Shown here: in pieces, positions 16,513 through 25,227 of the stretch | How the letters are laid out: each line of letters begins with the position of its first letter | Numbering within the stretch: position 1 is the stretch's first letter | Assembly: GCF_001704155.1 (NCBI RefSeq) | Contig: NZ_CP016294.1 | Location: forward strand, 2,787,501 to 2,851,500 | Direction of reading: 5' to 3' | Origin: Stenotrophomonas rhizophila | Lineage (GTDB): Bacteria > Pseudomonadota > Gammaproteobacteria > Xanthomonadales > Xanthomonadaceae | Length of the DNA stretch: 64,000 nucleotides | The notes under the pieces: generated by a model | What the model was told of the DNA's origin: nothing | The model's input: only the letters and a program-made list of their open reading frames with translations | Databases searched by the model: none | Program-made: the position numbers and the translations under genes

Positions 16513-18183
16513 TTACGACAACCTGCCTTCGCGCAGATGGTAGCTGCGGTGCACGATGCCTTCCGGCAGTTCGTCGTGGGTAATCATCACCAGGCTTCTG
16601 CCGTGCAGCGCCGCCACCATGTCATGCAGCAAGGCATGCGCGGTATCCACATCCAGGCCTTCAGTGGGCTCATCCAGCAGCAGGATGGGCGAGCCACGCA
16701 GCAAGGCGCGCGCCAGCGCCAGCCGACGTGCCTGCCCGGCCGACATCGTAGCGCCGTTCTCGCCCACCCAGGCATTGAGCCCGCCGATCTGCGAAGCCCA
16801 GGTCTGCAGCCGCACATCAGCCAGCACCTGCCACAGCCGCTCATCAGTGGCCTGCGCATCGCCCAGCCGCAGGTTGTCGGCAATGCTGCCGGCGAACACA
16901 GGCGCGCTCTGCGGCAACCACGCGATCTGTTTGTGCCACGCGTCCTGGGCGACGTTGCGGATGTCCTGCCCGCCGTACAGCACGCGTCCTTCGTCGGGGT
17001 CCCACAGGCGCAGCAGCAGCGCGGACAAAGTGGTCTTGCCGCTACCGCTGTCACCGCGAATGGCAATGCGGTCACCGGGCGCCACGGTGAGCTGTACGCC
17101 CTCCAGCAGCGCCCTCGCCTGCCCCGGCCAACGGAATGCCACCTGTTCCAGCTGCAGCGTGGCTGCCTGGGCAGGCAGTGCTACCGGTGCCGTTGCATCC
17201 TGCACCCCCGGCGGCTGGTCCACGATGCTTTCAAGCCGTGCCGCTGCCACGCGCCCGGACAGCCACGACTGCCAGGCCAAGCCGATACCGGCCCACAGCT
17301 CAATCAGCGCCACGGTGAGAAACACCAACGCCGCCGCCAACGCCGCATCAATCGCGCCGCGCTCGAACCCGCTCAGCGCCACCCACAGCATGCCGACCAG
17401 GCCAACCGAGGCGCACAGCCCGTGCAGCGCGTTGCCGCCCACCAGCCGCCAGCGGCGCCGGCGGTCGCGCGAGCGCAGCTGCTTGGCCGCGACCAGCACG
17501 CGCAGGTTCCAGTCTTCGCGCGCATGAAGTGCGGTGAGGTCGGCGGCGCCTTCCAGCCCTTCGAACGCCTGCGTGCGCAGCTGTGCACGGTGCAGCGCGC
17601 GGTCGCGCTCCTGCCCGCCGGCGCCGCGCACGGTAAGCCAGGGCACGCCCACGCCGATGGCCAGCGCCAGCACAGCCAGCAACAACGCGGCCGGCGGGTA
17701 GATCAGGCCGGCGGAGAACACGGCCACCAGCGAGACGCCGTCCAGGGCCAGCAGTGGGCCGATGGCACGCACCAGCAGGCCGTCCACTTCGCCGATGTCC
17801 GACATCAGCCGTGCAAGCAACTCGCCCGTACGTATACCGGCCAGCCGCGCCGGAGCCAGCGGCAGCGCGCGGCGGAAGAACCACACGCGCAGGTCGCGGG
17901 CGATACGCAGGGTGACGTCGTGCCCGACCAGTTTTTCGAAATAGCGCGAGACGATGCGCGCCATGGTCAGGCCACGAATGCCGGCCGAGGGCGAGAAGAA
18001 ATTGAACCCGCTGCCCAGCCCGGCCGCACCGGCCAGGGCTGCGGCGGTAAGGAAGCCACCGGACAGCCCGAGCAGCGCGGTGCCGGCCAGCATCGTGGTC
18101 CACAGCAGCAGCACGGTGAGCAGCAGGCGGCCGCGATGGCGGGTGAACACCTGCTTCAGCGAATCGTCGCGGTGCGGGCTCAT
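16513..18183 (-). CDS. cydC: Cysteine/glutathione ABC exporter, ATP-binding/permease subunit CydC
   Basis: One half of the CydDC heterodimer, an inner-membrane ABC exporter of cysteine and glutathione (recent work also implicates heme) needed to assemble cytochrome bd. It has 556 residues: about six N-terminal helices (to about 310), then a nucleotide-binding domain with Walker A RGDSGSGKTTLSALLL, signature ATMSAGQARRLALARAL and Walker B ILLLDEPTEGLD. The signature is MSAGQ rather than LSGGQ. It overlaps the cydD stop by four bases and is therefore co-translated with it. Confidence 0.95.
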   Translation of the reverse strand: MSPHRDDSLKQVFTRHRGRLLLTVLLLWTTMLAGTALLGLSGGFLTAAALAGAAGLGSGFNFFSPSAGIRGLTMARIVSRYFEKLVGHDVTLRIARDLRVWFFRRALPLAPARLAGIRTGELLARLMSDIGEVDGLLVRAIGPLLALDGVSLVAVFSAGLIYPPAALLLAVLALAIGVGVPWLTVRGAGGQERDRALHRAQLRTQAFEGLEGAADLTALHAREDWNLRVLVAAKQLRSRDRRRRWRLVGGNALHGLCASVGLVGMLWVALSGFERGAIDAALAAALVFLTVALIELWAGIGLAWQSWLSGRVAAARLESIVDQPPGVQDATAPVALPAQAATLQLEQVAFRWPGQARALLEGVQLTVAPGDRIAIRGDSGSGKTTLSALLLRLWDPDEGRVLYGGQDIRNVAQDAWHKQIAWLPQSAPVFAGSIADNLRLGDAQATDERLWQVLADVRLQTWASQIGGLNAWVGENGATMSAGQARRLALARALLRGSPILLLDEPTEGLDVDTAHALLHDMVAALHGRSLVMITHDELPEGIVHRSYHLREGRLS

Positions 18184-19907
18184 GCCGGCTCCTCCGTGGT
18201 CTGCGCGCGGCCACTGGCGGTGAGCACCAGCCGCGTGTCGGCCCAGCGCATGGCGGTGTCGCTGTGGGTGGCGATGACCACGGCGCGGTCGCGGGCGAAC
18301 GCGGCCAAGGTCTGCAGCAGCGCAGCTTCGGTGTCAGGATCGAGGAAGGCGGTGGGTTCATCCAGCAGCAACAACTGCGGGTCGCGCAGCAGCAGCCGCG
18401 CCAGGCCGATACGCCGTGCTTCGCCGCCAGACAGGCCGAAGCCACGTTCGCCGATCACGGTGTCCAGGCCATCGGGCAGGTGCGCCGCAAAGCGCATCAC
18501 CTGCGCCGCTTCGGCTACTGCGTGCAGGCGCGCGTCGCTCACGCCCGGGTCGGCCAAGCGCAGGTTGTCGGCGATGCTGCCATGGAACAGGTACGGGCGT
18601 TGCCCGGCGTAACCGACCTCCAGCCCCGGGCGCAGCACGATGCTGCCCTCGCGGGGCGGCAACCAGCCGGCCAGCGCTTCCAGCAGCGTGCTCTTGCCGC
18701 TGCCGCTGGGACCTACCAAGGCCAGGCGCTGGCCCGCCTCGATGTGGAAGGAGAGCTGCTGCACCACGTCGTGCGAGGCGCCCACCGGGCGCAGCACCAG
18801 GTTGCGCACCACCACCGGCGGCGCATGCTGCTCCAGCAGTTCCGGCGCGCGCGCGGCTGGCGCCGCGTCTTCGGCGGAGGCAGCGGCCGGTAGCTCGCCC
18901 AGCAGGCGCTCCACTTCCGCAGCGGCGGCCAGTGCGTTGGCGCGGTCGTGGTAATGCGCGGCCAGCCGCCGCAGCGGTGCGTAGAACTCCGGCGCCAGCA
19001 GCAGGCAGAACATGCCCGCGCCCAGGGTGGGCACGGCGGCATGCAGCGACATCAGGCCGAGATAGCTCAGGCCCAGGTACAGCGCGACCATGGCCACGCT
19101 GACCGAGGCGAAGAACTCCAGCACGGTGGAGGACAGGAACGCGATGCGCAGCACTTTGAGGGTGCGCTCGCGCACGCCTTCGGCGGCGGCGGCCACGCCT
19201 TCCAGCTCGGCCTCGCCACGGCCGTACAGGCGCAGCAGGCCCAGACCCTTGATGCGGTCGGCGAAGTGGCCGCTCATGCGCGCCAGCTCACCGAGCTGGG
19301 CACGGCCGGCGGCTTCCGCGCCCCAGCCCACCAGCATCATGAAGAACGGCACCAGCGGTGCGGTGAACAGCAGGATCAGCGCCACCACCCAGTCCACGTA
19401 CGCCACGGCCAGCAGGATCAGCAGCGGCACGACCACCACTTCGATCCGCACCGGCTGGTAACCGGCGTAATAGCTCTCCACCGCGTCGGCATGGGCCAGC
19501 ATCAGTTCGCCGAGCTCGCCGGTACGTTGCTGGCGCAGCCACAGCGGCCCCAACCCCAACAGCCGGCGGTACACCCGCTCGCGCAGGGTCAGCCGGGCCG
19601 CATCGGCCACATCGCCGGCGGCGGCCTGGGTGGCGCTTCCCAGCAGGGCCCGCACCGCCAATACCGCCAGCAGGCCCAGCAGCACCGGGGTGGCGGCGGC
19701 CACGGGACGGTGCTCGACCAGCACCGCCTGGATCAACCAGGCAATGGCCGCGGCCTGCCCGATCAGCAGTCCGCCGGACATACATATGCATAGCGCGGCC
19801 AGGCGCTGGCGGCTGCGGGCGCTGGCAGCCAGCCCATTCAGCCAGTGCAGGCGCTGCCGGCGCAGGGCGGTGGTCTCGATGGCGGACGCGTCGGGGGGTA
19901 TGCTCAA
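18180..19907 (-). CDS. cydD: Cysteine/glutathione ABC exporter, subunit CydD
   Basis: Partner of CydC, 575 residues. The start codon is TTG (MSIPPDASA). The membrane domain has about six helices and contains GELGELMLAHADAVESYYAGYQP, typical of CydD. The ATPase domain has Walker A VGPSGSGKSTLLEALAGWLP, signature GFGLSGGEARRIGLARLLL and Walker B LLLLDEPTAFLD. It is divergent from cydA, with an FNR/Anr box 123 bases upstream of its start, so both arms may respond to low oxygen. Confidence 0.95.
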   Translation of the reverse strand: MSIPPDASAIETTALRRQRLHWLNGLAASARSRQRLAALCICMSGGLLIGQAAAIAWLIQAVLVEHRPVAAATPVLLGLLAVLAVRALLGSATQAAAGDVADAARLTLRERVYRRLLGLGPLWLRQQRTGELGELMLAHADAVESYYAGYQPVRIEVVVVPLLILLAVAYVDWVVALILLFTAPLVPFFMMLVGWGAEAAGRAQLGELARMSGHFADRIKGLGLLRLYGRGEAELEGVAAAAEGVRERTLKVLRIAFLSSTVLEFFASVSVAMVALYLGLSYLGLMSLHAAVPTLGAGMFCLLLAPEFYAPLRRLAAHYHDRANALAAAAEVERLLGELPAAASAEDAAPAARAPELLEQHAPPVVVRNLVLRPVGASHDVVQQLSFHIEAGQRLALVGPSGSGKSTLLEALAGWLPPREGSIVLRPGLEVGYAGQRPYLFHGSIADNLRLADPGVSDARLHAVAEAAQVMRFAAHLPDGLDTVIGERGFGLSGGEARRIGLARLLLRDPQLLLLDEPTAFLDPDTEAALLQTLAAFARDRAVVIATHSDTAMRWADTRLVLTASGRAQTTEEPA

Positions 19908-20029
19908 AGCGGATCACTGGCGGCCACAGGGAGGTACCGACCATTGTAAGGGGCGCCGGCCTACCCTCCCGGTGCGGCGCGCGGTCGCAGGTCGGATGCC
20001 TACGATCCCCCTCCCTGCCCGTTCGTACA

Positions 20030-20043
20030 TTGATCTGAATCAA
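20030..20043. promoter_or_regulatory. FNR/Anr-type binding site between cydDC and cydABX
   Basis: TTGATCTGAATCAA matches the FNR/Anr consensus TTGAT-N4-ATCAA exactly. It is 90 bases upstream of the cydA ATG and 123 bases from the cydD start. The position fits oxygen-responsive control of the bd oxidase operon; control of cydDC from the same site is inference. Confidence 0.8.
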
Positions 20044-20132
20044 GGCTAATAGAAGTTGCTGGTCACAGAATTCACTCCGTAGACCCCCTTCCCGCCACCT
20101 GAAACGGCAAAACCCCACGAGGTAGCCAGGCC

Positions 20133-21722
20133 ATGATCGATTCGACAGTCGTAGAACTGTCGCGGCTGCAGTTCGCTTTGACCGCGATGTACCACTTCCT
20201 CTTTGTCCCCCTCACGCTTGGCCTCTCGTTCCTGGTGGCCATCATGGAAAGCGTGTATGTCATGACCCGTAAACCGGTCTGGCGCCAGATGACCCTGTTC
20301 TGGGGCACGCTGTTCGGCATCAACTTCGCCATCGGCGTGGCCACCGGCCTGGTGATGGAGTTCCAGTTCGGCATGAACTGGTCGTATTACAGCCACTACG
20401 TGGGCGATATCTTCGGTGCGCCGCTGGCCATTGAAGGGCTGATGGCATTCTTCCTGGAAGCCACGCTGGTGGGCCTGTTCTTCTTCGGCTGGAAGCGGCT
20501 GACCCCGGTCAAGCACCTGGCGGTGACCTGGTTCATGGCGCTGGGCACCAACCTGTCGGCGGTGTGGATCCTGATCGCCAACGGCTGGATGCAGAACCCC
20601 ACCGGCGCGGTGTTCAACCCGGACACGATGCGCATGGAAGTGGTGGATTTTGCCGCGGTGCTGTTCAACCCGGTGGCGCAGGCCAAGTTCGTGCACACGG
20701 TCAGCGCAGGCTACGTGACCGGCGCGATCTTCGTGATGGGCATCAGCGCGTTCTACCTGCTGCGCGACAAGCACAAGGACATGGCGCGCCGTTCGTTCGC
20801 GGTGGCCGCGGCGTTCGGCCTTCTGTCGTCGCTGTCGGTGGTGGTGCTGGGTGACGAAAGCGGTTATGCCGCCAGCGAGCACCAGAAGATGAAGCTGGCC
20901 GCGATCGAGGCGATGTGGGAAACCGAGCGCGCTCCGGCCGATTTCACCGCCTTCGGCATTCCCAACCAGACGACCCAGCAGAACGATTTCGCCATCAAGA
21001 TTCCGTACCTGATGGGCCTGATCGCCACGCGTTCGTTTAACCAGCCCATCCCGGGCATCCTGGAACTGGTGGAACGCGCCGAGCACCGCATCAAGGGCGG
21101 CCAGCTGGCGTACGGTGCGCTGGAACGCGTGCGCAAGGACAAGAACGATGTCGAGGCGCGCGAGATGTTCGACCGCCACTGGCAGGATCTGGGCCATGGC
21201 CTGCTGCTCAAGCGTTACCGCGATGACATCCTCAACGCCACGCCGGAGGAAATCTCCAAGGCGGCGATGGACACCGTTCCGCGCGTGGCACCGCTGTTCT
21301 GGACCTTCCGCATCATGGCCGGGCTCGGCTTCTACCTGATCGCGTTCTTCGCGGTGGCCTTCTACTTCTCCTGCCGCAACACCTTCCACGAGAAGCGCTG
21401 GTTCCTGCGGTTGGCGGTGTGGTCGATTCCGGCGCCGTGGATTGCGATCGAGTGTGGCTGGTTCGTGGCCGAATACGGCCGCCAGCCGTGGGCGGTGGAC
21501 GGCGTGCTGCCGACCTTCTACGCCGCGTCCGGTCTGGCCCTGCATGAAATCCTGACCACGCTGGCGGTGTTCACGCTGACCTATACGGTGCTGCTGATCA
21601 TCGAGGTGAAGCTGATGCTCAAGACGATCCGCACCGGGCCGGCCGACATTCTTCCGTCGCTGCAGCCTTCACGCACGCCGCTTCCCCACCATGCCGCCAC
21701 GCCGGCCCCCGGCCAGGCATAA
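20133..21722 (+). CDS. cydA: Cytochrome bd ubiquinol oxidase subunit I
   Basis: Heme-bearing catalytic subunit of the cytochrome bd quinol oxidase, inner membrane. It has 529 residues and about nine helices. The N-terminal YHFLFVPLTLG contains the heme ligand His (about residue 21), and GLVMEFQFGMNWSYYSHYVGD is present. The periplasmic quinol-binding loop is long (roughly residues 255-390, including the GLL-type region), which marks the L-type E. coli-like bd rather than the short-loop CIO type. It is the first gene of cydABX, 15 bases before cydB. Confidence 0.97.
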   Translation: MIDSTVVELSRLQFALTAMYHFLFVPLTLGLSFLVAIMESVYVMTRKPVWRQMTLFWGTLFGINFAIGVATGLVMEFQFGMNWSYYSHYVGDIFGAPLAIEGLMAFFLEATLVGLFFFGWKRLTPVKHLAVTWFMALGTNLSAVWILIANGWMQNPTGAVFNPDTMRMEVVDFAAVLFNPVAQAKFVHTVSAGYVTGAIFVMGISAFYLLRDKHKDMARRSFAVAAAFGLLSSLSVVVLGDESGYAASEHQKMKLAAIEAMWETERAPADFTAFGIPNQTTQQNDFAIKIPYLMGLIATRSFNQPIPGILELVERAEHRIKGGQLAYGALERVRKDKNDVEAREMFDRHWQDLGHGLLLKRYRDDILNATPEEISKAAMDTVPRVAPLFWTFRIMAGLGFYLIAFFAVAFYFSCRNTFHEKRWFLRLAVWSIPAPWIAIECGWFVAEYGRQPWAVDGVLPTFYAASGLALHEILTTLAVFTLTYTVLLIIEVKLMLKTIRTGPADILPSLQPSRTPLPHHAATPAPGQA

Positions 21723-21737
21723 GGCAGGAGATTCCAG

Positions 21738-22892
21738 ATGGACATTCTTGGACTTGATTACACCACGCTGCGCGTGATCTGGTGGCTGCTGCTGGGCATC
21801 CTGCTGGTGGGCTGGGCGGTGATGGACGGCTTCGACCTGGGCGTGGGCACCCTGCTCCCGTTCGTGGCCAAGACCGATGAAGAACGGCGCACGGTGATCA
21901 ATACCGTGGGCCCGGTATGGGAAGGCAACCAGGTATGGCTGGTGCTCGGTGGCGGTGCGATCTTCGCCGCGTGGCCGCCGCTGTATGCGGTGAGCTTCTC
22001 CGGCTTCTATCTTGCAATCTTCGCGATGCTGTTCGGGCTGATCCTGCGCCCGGTGGGCTTCAAGTACCGCAGCAAGATGCCGAGCAAGCGCTGGCGCGAC
22101 ACGTGGGACTGGGTGCTGTTCGTGGGTGGGCTGCTGCCGGCGCTGATTGCCAGCGTGGCGGTGGGCAACGTGCTGCTGGGCGTGCCGTACCACTTCGATG
22201 ACAGCATGCGCATCTTCTACACCGGTTCGTTCTTCGGCCTGCTCACCCCGTTCGCACTGCTGGCCGGGCTGGTCGGCGTGGCGATGATGGTGTCGCACGG
22301 TGCGGCCATGCTGGTGCTGAAGACCGACGGCCCGGTGGCCGAGCGTTCGGCGCGTTACGGCAGCATTGCCGCGCTGCTCAGCTTCGTGCTGTTCGCTGCG
22401 GGCGGTGCCTGGGTGGCCTTCGGCCTGCCGGGCTACGAGATCACCTCGCAGGTGGTCACCGACGGCCCGACCAACCCGCTGTTGAAGACCGCTGCGGTGG
22501 GCACGGCGGCCGGTGGCTGGCTGCGCAACTACAGCAGCATGCCGCTGACCCTGGTGTTCCCGCTGCTGGGCCTGGCCGGTGCACTGGCCAGCGCGGTGCT
22601 GCTGCGGGCCCGCCGCGGCATGGCCGCGTTCCTGGCTTCGGGCGCGTCGATTGCCGGCATCATCCTCACCGTGGGCTTTGCGATCTTCCCGTTCCTGCTG
22701 CCTTCTTCCAGCCAGCCCAGCGGCAGCCTGACGGTGTGGGATGCCTCGTCCAGCCAGCTCACGCTGTTCATCATGCTGGTGGCCACGGTGATCTTCCTGC
22801 CGATCATCATTGCCTACACCAGCTGGGTCTACCGGGTGATGAAGGGCAAGACCACGGCCGAAGACATGGCCGACAACCCGAACGCGTATTGA
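21738..22892 (+). CDS. cydB: Cytochrome bd ubiquinol oxidase subunit II
   Basis: Structural membrane subunit of cytochrome bd, 384 residues with about eight helices. The N-terminal WWLLLGILLVGWAVMDGFDL and GPVWEGNQVWLVLGGGAIFA motifs are diagnostic of CydB. It has a good ribosome site (GGCAGGAG, about nine bases before the ATG). A SMAG repeat and the small cydX gene follow. Confidence 0.97.
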   Translation: MDILGLDYTTLRVIWWLLLGILLVGWAVMDGFDLGVGTLLPFVAKTDEERRTVINTVGPVWEGNQVWLVLGGGAIFAAWPPLYAVSFSGFYLAIFAMLFGLILRPVGFKYRSKMPSKRWRDTWDWVLFVGGLLPALIASVAVGNVLLGVPYHFDDSMRIFYTGSFFGLLTPFALLAGLVGVAMMVSHGAAMLVLKTDGPVAERSARYGSIAALLSFVLFAAGGAWVAFGLPGYEITSQVVTDGPTNPLLKTAAVGTAAGGWLRNYSSMPLTLVFPLLGLAGALASAVLLRARRGMAAFLASGASIAGIILTVGFAIFPFLLPSSSQPSGSLTVWDASSSQLTLFIMLVATVIFLPIIIAYTSWVYRVMKGKTTAEDMADNPNAY

Positions 22893-22903
22893 TATTGCCC
22901 ATC

Positions 22904-22928
22904 GTGCCGACCCACGGTCGGCACCTAC
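22904..22928 (-). repeat. SMAG-type repeat between cydB and cydX
   Basis: GTGCCGACC-CAC-GGTCGGCAC followed by CTAC. It ends 24 bases before the cydX ATG, upstream of the cydX ribosome site. Confidence 0.8.
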
Positions 22929-22952
22929 CGAAGTGACATTGGAGGTTTTGCC

Positions 22953-23066
22953 ATGTGGTATTTCGCCTGGATCCTCGGCACCGGCCTGGCCTCGGCCGCC
23001 GCCATCCTCAACGGCATGTGGTTCGAAGCACGAGAGGTCGGCACCACCGACCGCGACACGCGGTAG
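22953..23066 (+). CDS. cydX: Cytochrome bd oxidase small subunit CydX
   Basis: A 37-residue single-helix protein that stabilises the hemes of cytochrome bd. It begins MWYFAWILGTGLASAAAILN and continues GMWFEARE, matching the CydX/CbdX pattern MWYFAWxLGxxxA...N..W.E. The ribosome site GGAGG lies nine bases upstream. The position directly after cydB is the expected one. It is too short for most gene callers. The stop codon TAG is formed by the GTAG head of the following SMAG repeat. Confidence 0.95.
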   Translation: MWYFAWILGTGLASAAAILNGMWFEAREVGTTDRDTR

Positions 23067-23085
23067 AGCCGACTGTCAGTCGGCT
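23063..23085 (+). repeat. SMAG-type repeat overlapping the cydX stop codon
   Basis: GTAG followed by AGCCGACTG-T-CAGTCGGCT. The TAG of the GTAG head is the in-frame stop of cydX, so the repeat is fused to the gene's 3' end. Confidence 0.8.
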
Positions 23086-23147
23086 GCTCTTCGCGGTAAA
23101 AAAAGGTTGCCGATAATCCCTTCACACCGTATCCTTGTCGGCTCCTT

Positions 23148-23224
<77 letters not shown>

Positions 23225-23241
23225 CTCCGGTGGTCGCATTG

Positions 23242-23272
23242 AAGCCTGGAAACGTGATTTCCAGGCTTTTTT
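23242..23272 (+). terminator. Intrinsic terminator of tRNA-Pro copy 1
   Basis: Perfect 11-bp stem AAGCCTGGAAA-CGTGA-TTTCCAGGCTT running directly into a T-tract, 17 bases after the tRNA 3' end. Confidence 0.9.
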
Positions 23273-23362
23273 GTCAAGGTCGTGGCAACACGGCATCCGA
23301 AGGTGAACAAACGGTCCCCCTTGCCGCCGAAGGGCGGGATCGATACAATAGGCGGCTCCTTA

Positions 23363-23440
<78 letters not shown>

Positions 23441-23456
23441 ACAAGTGGTCACATTG

Positions 23457-23491
23457 AAGCCTGGAAGACATTATGTCCTCCGGGCTTTTTT
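23457..23491 (+). terminator. Intrinsic terminator of tRNA-Pro copy 2
   Basis: Hairpin GCCTGGAAGACAT paired with ATGTCCTCCGGGC (one mismatch and one G-T pair) followed by T6. It is diverged from the copy 1 terminator but still paired. Confidence 0.85.
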
Positions 23492-23511
23492 GTATCTGTC
23501 GTCCGCAGGCA

Positions 23512-23533
23512 GCCACGCAGGGCGTGGCGCTAC
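23512..23533 (-). repeat. SMAG-type repeat
   Basis: GCCACGC-AGG-GCGTGGC followed by GCTAC, between the second tRNA terminator and the permease gene. Confidence 0.75.
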
Positions 23534-23634
23534 CGCGCGTACAATGCGGCAGCGTTTGTCCTTCACGGCCTGCGCCGAGCGCCCGCACTCCGCTGCACCC
23601 CCACGTGCCGCGCCACCTGCAAGAGATTCCTGCC

Positions 23635-24846
23635 ATGACCCCTGCCGACCCCCATTCCACGTCCCTGCTGCGCGGACGCGTGCTGGCGTTTTCCGCCATC
23701 CTGCTGGCCGCGCTGAACCTGCGCACGGCGGTGACCTCGATCACCCCGCTGCTGGACCAGCTGGGCCAGACCTTCGGGTTCGGCACCACCATGACCGGCG
23801 TGCTGGGCATGCTGCCCACGGCCTCGTTCGCGCTGTTCGGGGTGACCACGCCGATGGTGGCCCGCCGCATCGGGCTGGAACGCACCGCCCTGCTGGCCAT
23901 GGTGCTGGCGGCAGTGGGCCTGCTGCTGCGCTCGATGGCCGGCGGCGTGGGCAGCCTGCTGTTCGGCTCGGTGGTGGCGCTGGCCGGCATGGGCATCGGC
24001 AACGTAGTGGTACCGCCGCTGGTGAAGCGCTACTTCGCCAACCGCGTGGGCACGGTGAGCACGCTTTATATAACGGTGCTGCAGCTGGGCACGATGGTGC
24101 CGGCGCTGATGGCGGTACCACTGGCCGAACAGGCCGGCTGGCGGGTGTCGCTGGGCATCTGGTCCATCTTCGCGGTGGCCGCTGCCCTGCCCTGGATCGC
24201 GCTGGCCCGCCGCCGCCCGCATCCGGACCCACTGGATACGGCCGCCGACCCGGGCGCGCAGCCACACGGGAAGGTCTGGCGCACGCCGCTGGCCTGGGGC
24301 ATGGCGTTGATGTTCGGCATGACCTCGCTGATGACCTATTCGATGTTCACCTGGCTGCCGCGCATCGTGGTGGAAGCCGGGGCGACGCCGGCGTTCGGCG
24401 GGATCATGGTGGCCATCTTTGCCGCCCTGGGCCTGGTGCCGTCGCTGACCATGCCGGCGCTGGCGGTGCGGCTGCGCAATCCCTTCCCGCTGGTGATTGT
24501 CGGGTTCAGCGCGTTCCTGATCGCGTTCGCCGGGCTGCTGTTCGCGCCGATGAAGGCGCCGTGGCTGTGGGCGGTGCTGCTGGGCATCGGCCCCTCGACC
24601 TTCCCGCTGGCGCTGACCCTGATCAACCTGCGCACCCGCACCCCGGCCGGTTCGGCGGCGTTGTCGGGGTTCATGCAGGGCGTGGGCTATGCCTTCAGCT
24701 GCCTGGGCCCGTTCCTGTTCGGCTGGCTGCATGCCATCAGCGGCGCCTGGTACCTGCCGTTCGGGTTCCTGCTGGTGTGCGCGGTGGTGTTGCTGTCCGC
24801 GTCGTGGGTGGCGTGCAAGCCGCAGAAACTGGAAGACGTGTGGTGA
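23635..24846 (+). CDS. MFS transporter, CynX/NimT (cyanate permease) family
   Basis: Inner-membrane major facilitator of 403 residues with 12 predicted helices. ALNLRTAVTSITPLLDQL near the N-terminus is the CynX/NimT signature, and the internal IGIGNVVVPPLVKRYF-like stretch (GMGIGNVVVPPLVKRYFANR) is also typical. Family members carry cyanate, 2-nitroimidazole or unknown anions; the substrate here is not known. The ATG at 23635 yields a normal cytoplasmic N-terminus; the open frame upstream reads into a tRNA terminator and is not coding. It stands alone with no cyanase gene nearby. Confidence 0.9.
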   Translation: MTPADPHSTSLLRGRVLAFSAILLAALNLRTAVTSITPLLDQLGQTFGFGTTMTGVLGMLPTASFALFGVTTPMVARRIGLERTALLAMVLAAVGLLLRSMAGGVGSLLFGSVVALAGMGIGNVVVPPLVKRYFANRVGTVSTLYITVLQLGTMVPALMAVPLAEQAGWRVSLGIWSIFAVAAALPWIALARRRPHPDPLDTAADPGAQPHGKVWRTPLAWGMALMFGMTSLMTYSMFTWLPRIVVEAGATPAFGGIMVAIFAALGLVPSLTMPALAVRLRNPFPLVIVGFSAFLIAFAGLLFAPMKAPWLWAVLLGIGPSTFPLALTLINLRTRTPAGSAALSGFMQGVGYAFSCLGPFLFGWLHAISGAWYLPFGFLLVCAVVLLSASWVACKPQKLEDVW

Positions 24847-25139
24847 CGTCCGCGCGGACCCGCAGGGCGTGTCGCCCTGTTTCGGTGAATGCATCACGGA
24901 TTGTGCGCACCTAGTGACGTAGCGTGTCGGAAACTGACTTGCGTTGCGGATCAGCAGGCATGGCAGCAATCCCGGGGTGTCATGGCTCCGGGGCCGATGA
25001 ACGGTTTCAGGGTGTCCAGACCCCGGGAACAGCGCCGTGGCGGCGGCCGGATGGTCTTGCTTTTCAACAACTTGCAGTCCCCATCACGCCTGTTTTCACA
25101 GCTGCGGAGGCCGTGTTGCGCCTTAACAATTTGTCTACA

Positions 25140-25180
25140 TTGACGAAGTCGTGCACGATTGGCATGTGATGTGCGTCACA
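25140..25180 (+). promoter_or_regulatory. Putative pga promoter with perfect CRP/Clp site
   Basis: TGTGATGTGCGTCACA at 25165-25180 is an exact TGTGA-N6-TCACA site, as bound by CRP and by the xanthomonad homologue Clp. A TTGACG hexamer (25140-25145) lies 17 bases before CATGTG (25163-25168), so a -10 element would overlap the site and suggest repression, but the true start of transcription is unknown. The pgaA ATG is 48 bases downstream. The rest of 24847-25139 shows no gene or other recognised signal. Confidence 0.65.
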
Positions 25181-25227
25181 TTTCCACGCACAAGTAGATT
25201 CTCTGAAGGGATGCTCCCGGGGGTTCC

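Noticed and set aside
24847..25139. A c-di-GMP riboswitch upstream of pgaA
   Set aside because: No GEMM-type core sequence could be found; only the Clp-type site is supported.
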